DNA from: Magnetococcales bacterium
GTDB lineage: Bacteria > Pseudomonadota > Magnetococcia > Magnetococcales > JADFZT01
Assembly (NCBI GenBank): GCA_015232395.1
Contig: JADFZT010000040.1
Location: 1 to 40,895 of the forward strand
Direction of reading: 5' to 3'
Length of the DNA stretch: 40,895 nucleotides
Under the pieces are notes generated by a model, which had not been told where the DNA came from, did no database searches, and was given only the letters and a program-made list of their open reading frames with translations. Positions 7,240-14,506 of the stretch are shown piece after piece. Both the position numbers and the translations under genes were made by a program. Positions within the stretch are counted from its first letter, which is position 1. The number at the start of each line of letters is the position of its first letter.

Positions 7240-9237
7240 ATGGCGACCCAAAACCTCCTGCACCAGGCCATGGCGCGACTGGGGCCCGATGATCCCCTCT
7301 ATATCGATATCGCCGACCTGTGGATTTCCAATAAGGCCGACGCCACCGACAAGGCGATCAATGATCGGCTGCTGCGGGAGCTGGTGGTGGAGTGCGCCCG
7401 GGCGGAACGCAAACTCAAGTCACTGCTGGAAGAGAATGAATTCCAACGGGAGCTGATTCGTTACAACGCCGAGCAGCTGAAAGAAACGGTCAAGGAGCGC
7501 ACCCGGGATCTGGTGTTTTCCCAAAAAAAGCTCAAATCCCTGGTGGAGCTGGGTATTGCCCTCTCCGCTGAGCAGGATATGGATGTGTTGCTGCAAAAAG
7601 CGCTTTTCGGGGGCAAGGAGTTAAGCCACGCCGATGCCGCCACCCTCTACATGCGTACGGATGACGACCAATTGCGCTTTGCCATACGCTCCAAATCAGA
7701 CGATCTTCCCAGCTTCACCGTACCCCTGAAAAACCCCCAAACCGGCCAGCCCAACTATCACCATGTATCCGCTTATGTGGCCCTCACAGGCAAATCGGTG
7801 ATCATCGACGACATCTATGCCGAAAAACGCTTTGATCTGACCGGCACCCACGCCTTCGATAAAGAGAGCGGCTACCGCTCCATCTCCATGCTTACGGTGC
7901 CTCTTCTCCCCCGGGGCGGCAGGCCGATCGGTGTTTTGCAGTTGATCAACGCCATAGACCCTGAAACCGGGGAGGTGATTCCCTTTGATGCCACCATCCT
8001 GGGATTTGTCGAAGCGATGGCGGCTCAGGCGGCGGTAGCCCTGGATAATCTCCGTCTGGCCAAGGCCCAGGAAACCCTCCTCACCTCCGTCACAGAGATG
8101 GTTGCCAGCGCCATTGACACCAAGAGCCCCTATACCGGGGGCCACTGTGAACGGGTACCGGAAGTGGGGCGCATGCTGGCTGAAGCCGCCTGTAACGCCA
8201 CCCAAGGCCCCTTTGCTGATTTCAAGATGAACAAATGGGAGTGGCGGGAGTTTCACCTGGCAGGGTGGCTCCACGACTGCGGCAAGGTTTCCACCCCGGA
8301 ATATGTGGTGGACAAAGCCACCAAGCTCGAAACCATCTACAACCGCATCCACGAGGTACGCACCCGTTTTGAGGTGTTGCTGCGGGATCGAATCATCGAC
8401 TATCAAAAAGGATTGTTGGCGGGGGGAGATCCCCAACAGCTGAAGGAAAAGTTGGAGCATGAGAGCGCTGCACTCAAGGATGACTTTGACTTTTTGGCGG
8501 AGTGCAACGTGGGGGGGGAATATATGGCTCCAGCCAAAATCGAACGACTCAAGCAGATCGCCACCACCCCCTGGCAGCGTCATTTCAGTGATCGCATCGG
8601 GCTTTCCGACATCGAATCCCGGCGTCTGCGAAACACCCCTGTTCCGGAGCTGCCGGTTACTGAAAACCTACTGGCCGACCACCCCCATCACATCGTCTCC
8701 CGGGAGGAAATCCCCCTCTCCTTCGATACGGAAAAATTGGGATTAAAGCTCACCATACCCAAACATCTCTATAACTATGGGGAGCTTTACAACATGGCCA
8801 TCCCCAAAGGAACCTTGACCCCGGAAGAGCGTTTCAAGATCAACGAACATGTCATCCTCTCCCTGAAGATGCTCAATCAGCTCCCCTTCCCGGAAGAGAT
8901 GTCCCGGGTGGCTGACATTGCCGCTTCCCATCATGAAACCATGAACGGTACCGGCTATCCCCGAAAGCTCTCCAAAGCGGAGATGCCCCTCCAGTCCCGC
9001 ATCATGGCTATTGCCGATATTTTTGAAGCCCTGACCGCTCGGGACCGCCCCTACAAAAAGCCCAAAAAGATGAGTGAGGCGCTCAAAATTCTCAACATCA
9101 TGTGTCGGGAGCAACATATCGACGAAGAGCTGTTCGATCTATTTATCGAAAGCGGCGTGTGGCAGGAGTATGGGGAGACTTTCCTCCATTCGGAACAGCT
9201 GGATGTAGCGGATGCCAGCGCCTTTCTCAGCCGCTAA
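7240..9237 (+). CDS. GAF/HD-GYP domain protein, cyclic-di-GMP phosphodiesterase
   Basis: A 665-residue cytoplasmic protein. A coiled-coil-like stretch (about 50-105) precedes a GAF domain (about 115-280), a small-molecule sensor fold. The HD domain has LHDCGK with His345-Asp346 and the signature HHETMNGTGYP begins at His564, giving all hallmark residues of HD-GYP enzymes, which hydrolyse c-di-GMP to GMP. The HD-to-GYP distance is about 219 residues, far longer than the usual 60-70, because of an inserted region rich in charged residues (about 365-530). The ATG at 7240 has AAGGAGAGG eight bases upstream; a start at 7213 is less likely. It forms an operon with the di-iron MBL protein. Confidence 0.88.
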   Translation: MATQNLLHQAMARLGPDDPLYIDIADLWISNKADATDKAINDRLLRELVVECARAERKLKSLLEENEFQRELIRYNAEQLKETVKERTRDLVFSQKKLKSLVELGIALSAEQDMDVLLQKALFGGKELSHADAATLYMRTDDDQLRFAIRSKSDDLPSFTVPLKNPQTGQPNYHHVSAYVALTGKSVIIDDIYAEKRFDLTGTHAFDKESGYRSISMLTVPLLPRGGRPIGVLQLINAIDPETGEVIPFDATILGFVEAMAAQAAVALDNLRLAKAQETLLTSVTEMVASAIDTKSPYTGGHCERVPEVGRMLAEAACNATQGPFADFKMNKWEWREFHLAGWLHDCGKVSTPEYVVDKATKLETIYNRIHEVRTRFEVLLRDRIIDYQKGLLAGGDPQQLKEKLEHESAALKDDFDFLAECNVGGEYMAPAKIERLKQIATTPWQRHFSDRIGLSDIESRRLRNTPVPELPVTENLLADHPHHIVSREEIPLSFDTEKLGLKLTIPKHLYNYGELYNMAIPKGTLTPEERFKINEHVILSLKMLNQLPFPEEMSRVADIAASHHETMNGTGYPRKLSKAEMPLQSRIMAIADIFEALTARDRPYKKPKKMSEALKILNIMCREQHIDEELFDLFIESGVWQEYGETFLHSEQLDVADASAFLSR

Positions 9238-9271
9238 CGGGGGCTGGCAAATCGGATTCCCATGGAGGCGC

Positions 9272-9300
9272 TTGGGGTCAGGCTCTTTTTTTTCTACAAT
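9272..9300 (+). promoter_or_regulatory. Putative sigma-70 promoter for the glycosyltransferase gene
   Basis: TTGGGG at 9272-9277 and TACAAT at 9295-9300 are separated by 17 bases. This predicts transcription from about 9307 and a leader of some 40 bases before the ATG at 9346, and it argues against the upstream ATG at 9262 as the start. Confidence 0.4.
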
Positions 9301-9345
9301 GGTGCCTTCCCGTTCCATTCATCCTTCCACCTTCCGGACCCGTAC

Positions 9346-10635
9346 ATGACCATCCACAGCCCAGCCCACCCGACCATTTTTTGGCCTTCCCAGCTCCTGC
9401 CCCTGATCGAGCAAGCCCCCTCCACGGCTGACCTGGCCACTCCAGAGCAGCTGGCACTGGTGCAACAAATGGCCGATGGGTTGCTGGAGCATCGGCCAGA
9501 AGCGTCCGCCATCGAAGCGTTGGAAAAAAAAATGGCCGACCATCGCCCGGACTATCCCCTGGCAGCACATCTGGCCATCAAGCTCGCCCGCTCCAGGCAA
9601 GCTTTGGAATCTCTGGAAACGCCCCTGCACCTTTCCGTCATTTTTGCCATCTACAAGGAACACACCCGGATTTTGACCCGGGAGGAGCATCCCCACGGCG
9701 AAAATTTTTTGCGCACCAAAATCGATCAGCTCAACTGGCTTTGCCAGGGATTGGCGGGAGTCACCTGGGAGATGGTGCTGGTGGATGATGGCTGCCCGGA
9801 AGGAAGCGGCGAGCTGGCGCAAAAAATTCTCTTGGAAAAACAGGATCAGGAGAACGTCCGGGTACTGTTCCTGGCTGAAGCGATCCGGATGGGACTACCG
9901 GTCACCGATCCGATGGTCACCACCGACGATAGCCGCAAGGGAGGCTCCATCGCTTATGGTTTGTGGGAAGCGACCCGTGAGCCCAAGCCCAATCAGGTGG
10001 TGATCTATACCGATGCCGACCTCTCCACCCATCTGGGGCAGTGTGGGCTGATTGCCGAGGGGATCGTCAAGCAAGGGGCGGATGCGGCGATTGGCTCCAG
10101 GCGGGAACCCCTCTCCATTGTGGTGAAGGGGGGCAGTCGCAACGAGCGGGGGAAACTGTTTATCTATCTCTGGAAACGGATGTTGCCGAACTTGGCGGAA
10201 ATCATCGATACCCAGTGCGGTTTCAAGGGGTTTCGTGCAGACGTCGCCAGAAAAATCGTACAGGGGTTGACCGAAAAAAAATTCGCCTTCGATATCGAGC
10301 TACTGCTTAAAGTACAGCTCAACCGCCCAGGTGCCATCGTCAAAATTCCCGTCGCCTGGATCGACAGCGAAGCGGCCTCCACCACCACCGAGTTTCAACC
10401 CTATCTGAAAATGCTGAAGAGTATCACCGGCTTCTACCGCACCTATCTCCCCCCCACCCCCCACGCCGAACCCTATGCGGAGTTGATCGAACAGATGGAT
10501 AGCGAAGGGTGGAAGCGGCTGCTCGATCCAGTACCGGAAGGCATCGTCCAGCGTGAACCCATCGCCTTCAAGGATTACCACGGCGTCTCCGCCCAAATGC
10601 TGGCCCGCATCGCTGGGGTCAATCTCTCAGGATAG
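9346..10635 (+). CDS. Family 2 glycosyltransferase
   Basis: A 429-residue protein with a GT-A fold: an N-terminal helical region of about 100 residues, then LSVIFAIYKEH, VLVDDGCPEGS and the metal/nucleotide-sugar motif YTDADLST (DxD). The later block IDTQCGFKGFRADVARKI resembles the acceptor region of dolichyl-phosphate-type GT2 enzymes. No membrane segments are evident, so it is likely cytoplasmic or peripheral. The sugar donor and acceptor cannot be told. I chose the ATG at 9346 because a promoter-like pair lies between it and the ATG at 9262. It is followed 32 bases later by an AT-rich terminator hairpin. Confidence 0.8.
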   Translation: MTIHSPAHPTIFWPSQLLPLIEQAPSTADLATPEQLALVQQMADGLLEHRPEASAIEALEKKMADHRPDYPLAAHLAIKLARSRQALESLETPLHLSVIFAIYKEHTRILTREEHPHGENFLRTKIDQLNWLCQGLAGVTWEMVLVDDGCPEGSGELAQKILLEKQDQENVRVLFLAEAIRMGLPVTDPMVTTDDSRKGGSIAYGLWEATREPKPNQVVIYTDADLSTHLGQCGLIAEGIVKQGADAAIGSRREPLSIVVKGGSRNERGKLFIYLWKRMLPNLAEIIDTQCGFKGFRADVARKIVQGLTEKKFAFDIELLLKVQLNRPGAIVKIPVAWIDSEAASTTTEFQPYLKMLKSITGFYRTYLPPTPHAEPYAELIEQMDSEGWKRLLDPVPEGIVQREPIAFKDYHGVSAQMLARIAGVNLSG

Positions 10636-10667
10636 CCATCCACACTGCCTTCCAACTCTGTCAGCTT

Positions 10668-10689
10668 AAAAATCGTCTGCCGATTTTTT
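10668..10689. terminator. Bidirectional terminator between glycosyltransferase and hepT
   Basis: AAAAATCG and CGATTTTT form an 8-base-pair stem with loop TCTGC and a T6 tract on the plus strand; the A tract gives a T run on the minus strand. It sits 32 bases after the glycosyltransferase stop and between convergent genes. The stem has few G-C pairs, so efficiency is uncertain. Confidence 0.45.
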
Positions 10690-10861
10690 CCAGGACAGAG
10701 ACGATCCAGACGTTCAGGGATTGCTGGTTGCGTGCGGCGCTAATCGCTGTGTGGGTTCAGCGGGAAATGGACTGGCCTCCGTTCACTTCCAAGCTCACGA
10801 TCTTTCGGAGTGCTTTTAATCTCGATCAACCTCACTTGGATTTCATCCTGCTCCTGGGTAC

Positions 10862-11206
10862 TCATGGAACATCCTCTTTTGCTACCTGGATATTTCTGAT
10901 CGCCTTCATCAACCCAGGCACACGTTTTTCAACAACCTGCCAAATGATCTCCAAATCGATACCAAGGTAATCGTGAGCGAGAACATTCCGGAATCCGGAT
11001 AAAGTTCGCCAGTCGACTAAAGGGTTGGCCTGCTTAAGATCCGAGGAGAGTTTCTGACTCGATTCTGCCATGATCTGGAGATTTCGAAGCACTGCATCCT
11101 GAATGAGGCTTGATCGGAAAAAATCTGCTCTGCCCCCAGCCACATATTCCGAAATCTTCTGAAGGCAGATCACCATATGCTCCAGATAAACGCTATCCTT
11201 ATTCAT
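10862..11206 (-). CDS. hepT: HepT-like HEPN ribonuclease toxin
   Basis: A 114-residue all-alpha HEPN (DUF86) protein. The catalytic motif R-x4-H-x-Y is visible as RNVLAHDY, at the place used by HepT toxins for metal-independent RNA cleavage. It overlaps the MntA gene upstream by 4 bases (ATGA), the normal arrangement of HEPN/MNT toxin-antitoxin pairs, in which the nucleotidyltransferase AMPylates the tyrosine of HepT. Such pairs act in stress or phage response and in plasmid or island maintenance. All key residues are present, so it is probably functional. Confidence 0.88.
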   Translation of the reverse strand: MNKDSVYLEHMVICLQKISEYVAGGRADFFRSSLIQDAVLRNLQIMAESSQKLSSDLKQANPLVDWRTLSGFRNVLAHDYLGIDLEIIWQVVEKRVPGLMKAIRNIQVAKEDVP

Positions 11207-11487
11207 AAGGGAATCGCCATGGAGACCACCTCCTCACGGATGGCACGATGCAATCCCTTCTCCGTGACCAGATCGACTTTGCGCTGCAACAGATCCTGCA
11301 AATCCATCAACAGCGCCCCCATATCGAAATAATCCCGCCCTTCCCCCAAAGCCACGAGAAAATCCACATCGCTCCCATCACCAGCATCCCCCCGAGCCAT
11401 GGAGCCGAACACACGGACATGGTAAACCCCGTGCTTTTCGGCCAGCTCCAGGATGGTTTTCCGATGTTTGGCGATCAGGGGGTGCAT
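11203..11487 (-). CDS. mntA: MntA-like minimal nucleotidyltransferase antitoxin
   Basis: A 94-residue minimal nucleotidyltransferase with the full GS-x10-DxD motif (GSMARGD through SDVDFLV). Members of the MNT family neutralise HepT by transferring AMP groups to its RxxxxHxY tyrosine. It starts only 11 bases after the stop of the degenerate GGDEF gene in the same direction and overlaps hepT, so the three may share a transcript. The ribosome binding site is weak. Confidence 0.88.
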   Translation of the reverse strand: MHPLIAKHRKTILELAEKHGVYHVRVFGSMARGDAGDGSDVDFLVALGEGRDYFDMGALLMDLQDLLQRKVDLVTEKGLHRAIREEVVSMAIPL

Positions 11488-11498
11488 TTTATTTCGAC

Positions 11499-12962
11499 TC
11501 AGCCTCCCAGCACCCCATAGCGCCCCACCCGGGCCTCCTTGCGGGCGGCTTTGAGGAGGGTGGCGGGGGTATCGCCATTTCGGGGATAGGTGGCAGCACC
11601 GATGGCTAGTTGGGGGGTGACCGGGCCTGCGTCAAGAGGCATATCCTCCCCCAACACCTCCCGGAATTTTTTCAGAGTCAGCTCCAGCTCCTCATCACCG
11701 GCAAATCCCGGAAAAAGCACCCCAAACTCGGAGCCGGTCAAACGTGCTGCGGTGTCGGTGTTGCGGATCAAGGATTCCAAACGTTTGGCCAGCTCCCGCG
11801 CAGCACCTGTCCCCGCCCGGTTGGCGAAGGTGTGGTTGATGAAGGGGAGGTTGTCAAACTTGACCACCAATATCGCCAGGGTCTCCCCACTGCGGCTGTG
11901 GCGACCGATTTCCACCTCCAGGCGATCCCGAAACAGCCTCGCCCCCGGCAGCCCGGTTCTAGGATCGGTCAGGTTGGTCGCAGCAGCGGGATGATCGCTG
12001 GGCAAGGTTCCCTTCAAACCGGTGAGGGTTTCACACAGACGCAGAAAAAACAGCTCGTTGGGAAACTGCCGGAAGGGAAGCAGCAGCAAATCCTCTTCCC
12101 CCTCTGCGGTCACCCCCTCCTTCAACCCCAGCACCAAATCCGGATCTTCATGATAAAAACCCTCGACGCTCTCCCAGGAGACAAACTGGGTCGACTCCTT
12201 GGATTTGATGGCGACGCCGTCCATCCCCATGCGCACCTCTCCTCGGCGAGGGAGAGGAAAAATCACCGGCTCCTTTTCTGCCAAAGGAGCGGTGGCCTGT
12301 TTCATCAGATAATTACACCAGCTCTCTTCCGCCGCCCGGGCAAAGAGATAGTTGACCATGGGCTCGCTCAAGGAATCCGCATGATAATTCGTCCCACTCA
12401 TCTCAAACAGAATCCCCCCTCGCTCATCCTTCCAGGTAAAGGTGACATTGTCCTGGTCTACCTTCTGATAGAGAAAGTGCTCCCCCTCCACATGGTTGCG
12501 GTGGGTTTTAACCAGTTGCACGGCATTGGCAAAGCGAAAGGAGCGAACCCGAATCGGTCCATCCATATCCGAACGGCTCATAAAAACCATTCCCTCCTCC
12601 CCCACATAGGTGCAGGTGGAGCGGGAGTGGGTCTCGGTCCAGCCATAAATCACCGCCACCACTGTCGCCACCACTGCCAGGCTCATCACCAAAGGGGAAT
12701 AAGGGAGGGACATGGTTTGGATCACCACCCCGGCCAAAACCACCATTCCCACCCCAGCTCCCCCGGCAATCATCTGCCGTTTGGCTCGGGGCATGCCGGG
12801 GTCGTTGTCATATTGCAGGGAGCTGTAGGCGCTCAGGATCGGGCCGATATCCGAAGGGGGTTTGCCAAACAGATGGGGATAGCTGGGTTCGGGTTCGATT
12901 TCGGTTTCGTCAGCGAGGTTTGCGTCTGGGGTGAGTGGGTTGGAACGATCAGGGGTAGTCAT
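11499..12962 (-). CDS. Membrane protein with degenerate GGDEF domain
   Basis: A 487-residue protein. After a cytoplasmic N-terminus of about 63 residues there are two closely spaced transmembrane helices (about 64-85 and 90-108), a middle domain of unknown type (about 110-320), and a C-terminal diguanylate-cyclase fold (about 325-487) recognised by DPRTGLPGARLF and by ARLTGSEFGVLF. The active-site signature is T409-G-S-E-F instead of GGDEF, so the first Gly and the catalytic Asp are changed. Diguanylate cyclase activity is therefore doubtful; it may bind GTP or c-di-GMP or act as a scaffold. ATG at 12962 has AAAGGA a few bases upstream. It is followed directly by the MntA/HepT pair. Confidence 0.8.
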   Translation of the reverse strand: MTTPDRSNPLTPDANLADETEIEPEPSYPHLFGKPPSDIGPILSAYSSLQYDNDPGMPRAKRQMIAGGAGVGMVVLAGVVIQTMSLPYSPLVMSLAVVATVVAVIYGWTETHSRSTCTYVGEEGMVFMSRSDMDGPIRVRSFRFANAVQLVKTHRNHVEGEHFLYQKVDQDNVTFTWKDERGGILFEMSGTNYHADSLSEPMVNYLFARAAEESWCNYLMKQATAPLAEKEPVIFPLPRRGEVRMGMDGVAIKSKESTQFVSWESVEGFYHEDPDLVLGLKEGVTAEGEEDLLLLPFRQFPNELFFLRLCETLTGLKGTLPSDHPAAATNLTDPRTGLPGARLFRDRLEVEIGRHSRSGETLAILVVKFDNLPFINHTFANRAGTGAARELAKRLESLIRNTDTAARLTGSEFGVLFPGFAGDEELELTLKKFREVLGEDMPLDAGPVTPQLAIGAATYPRNGDTPATLLKAARKEARVGRYGVLGG

Positions 12963-13258
12963 GACTTTTCCTTTGCCATCGCCAATGCCGGGGCTAAAAA
13001 AAGCATCTGAAATCAGAACACTTCAAGCCCCACCTATCCAAAACACCAACAGAAGGCCAGAGATCGAACCACGGCGGCAAAAGTGGCGCATCCGCCAGAA
13101 GCCCAAGGAAGCCCGCATCAGCCCCCATCCAGGCCTTCAATCTGGCCGTCATTATAGCCTGATTCAAACCCAACCCGTTATCTTTTTCGACGCTTTCTCA
13201 GCTGTTTTTTCAAGCTGTTTCAAAAAAAACCCTCCCTTCGATCCCAGCGCTCAGGCCA
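12963..13258. other. Intergenic region upstream of the GGDEF gene
   Basis: 296 bases between the amidohydrolase stop and the GGDEF start, both on the minus strand. A perfect minus-strand TATAAT occurs at 13151-13156 but lacks a good -35 at the right distance. A GGTTCGATC string near 13065 resembles a tRNA T-arm but has no surrounding cloverleaf. I see no gene here. Confidence 0.35.
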
Positions 13259-14506
13259 TCAAACATTCCCCACGGACCCAGCCCCGAAAAAACGCCCGGT
13301 TTCGAACGCCTGATCCGGCAATCGACGCCCCTGCCAACGCAGGGTACGCTTGAGAACAAAATCGAAGAGCAAGGGGTTGTAAGGGCGTATTTTTCCCAAC
13401 ACGGCACTCTGCTCACCGGTCAACAACCCAAACCTTTCCAGCTTGCCCAGGCTCAACAAAAACGGCACCCCCGGCAGGGGATAGTCAGAGCCGTTGAGCA
13501 GGCTTGGAAAATGCGCCTCCCGCTCAAACAGGGATTTCATGAATGCTTCGCTGCGATTGACATTCAAGGTGGCCGCCAGATCCCCAAAAATCCGCCCCCG
13601 ATAGTCCGGTGTATTGAGCAAACGATAGAAGAGTTCATAGCCGGGACGCTCCGGGCCATGATCCCCCTGATCGACATCCACATATTCCCCCAGGGAACTA
13701 CAATGAGCCGCAATCACCCGAACCCCCTGATCCAATGCCCGCCTGAGAAGCAACGGATTGGCCCAGGATTGGGGGGCTGGGCCGTGGAGGGCGTGTTCGG
13801 CACCGGTATGGCTCAACAAGGGCAGATCCAGGCGCGCCATGGCCCGGTAAAATCGATCACAGAGGGGAGAGGCGGGATTGATCCCCATGGCCTGGGGCAG
13901 CCACTTCACCCCCCGAGCCCCCTTGGCTGATACTTCTTCCAGCACCTCCACACAATCCGGACGATAGGGGTGAACCGAGGCCAACCACTGAAAACGATCC
14001 GGGTGGGCACTGACCAGCCTTTCAGCATAGGCGTTGGGGGTAAAGATCGGACTCGCCTCAGAATCCCGCTCCCCTTTTTCGCTATATACCGCATCAAAAG
14101 CCAGGAGCATCAGCCGAGCCCCCGCTGGAAAATCCGCCATCAGAGCCAGCATGTGATCCACGTAGGCGCGATCTTCTCCCGCACCCGGGGTGACACACGC
14201 CCCGTTCAAAAACACCTTGCGCCCCACATATTGAACCGGATGTAAAATGCTCTTCATGTTGGGGTTGACCCAGGCCCCGCTGCCACTGCCGCCGGAACCT
14301 GCCAGATGGACATGACAATCCCACACCAACCCGGGATCGAGCCCCTCCCAGGCCTGATGGACGACAGCATGATCCTCCAGTTTTTGTGGCAGCGGCCCCG
14401 GCAGGCAGGGATTGATCACCCCGTTCATCAGATCATCCGAAAGACACCCCCCAAGCCCCAAGCCCCCCAAAGCAGCCAGGGATTTTAAAAAAGCCCGCCG
14501 TTTCAT
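13259..14506 (-). CDS. Tat-exported lipoprotein, amidohydrolase (amidohydrolase_2) family
   Basis: A 415-residue protein with a twin-arginine start (MKRRAFLKS) and a lipobox ending at Cys21 (LGGC), so probably exported folded and lipid-anchored. The mature part is a TIM-barrel amidohydrolase: metal ligands suggested by WDCHVHL, GVKWLPQ (Lys), LLSHTG, AAHCSS and NGSDYPL (Asp) occur in the correct order. Substrates in this superfamily vary widely and cannot be read here. Its ATG overlaps the stop of the Aas-type gene (ATGA) and has GGGGGAGA upstream, so it is the last gene of the TetR-aas operon. A role in envelope lipid or acyl metabolism is inferred from this position only. Confidence 0.75.
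   Translation of the reverse strand: MKRRAFLKSLAALGGLGLGGCLSDDLMNGVINPCLPGPLPQKLEDHAVVHQAWEGLDPGLVWDCHVHLAGSGGSGSGAWVNPNMKSILHPVQYVGRKVFLNGACVTPGAGEDRAYVDHMLALMADFPAGARLMLLAFDAVYSEKGERDSEASPIFTPNAYAERLVSAHPDRFQWLASVHPYRPDCVEVLEEVSAKGARGVKWLPQAMGINPASPLCDRFYRAMARLDLPLLSHTGAEHALHGPAPQSWANPLLLRRALDQGVRVIAAHCSSLGEYVDVDQGDHGPERPGYELFYRLLNTPDYRGRIFGDLAATLNVNRSEAFMKSLFEREAHFPSLLNGSDYPLPGVPFLLSLGKLERFGLLTGEQSAVLGKIRPYNPLLFDFVLKRTLRWQGRRLPDQAFETGRFFGAGSVGNV

Noticed and set aside
11610-13010. Long plus-strand frame opposite the GGDEF gene
   Set aside because: The opposite strand codes for clear GGDEF motifs and membrane helices; the long frame is an effect of high G+C.
13055-13080. GGTTCGATC string resembling a tRNA T-arm (minus strand)
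   Set aside because: No matching acceptor stem, D-arm or anticodon arm could be folded around it.
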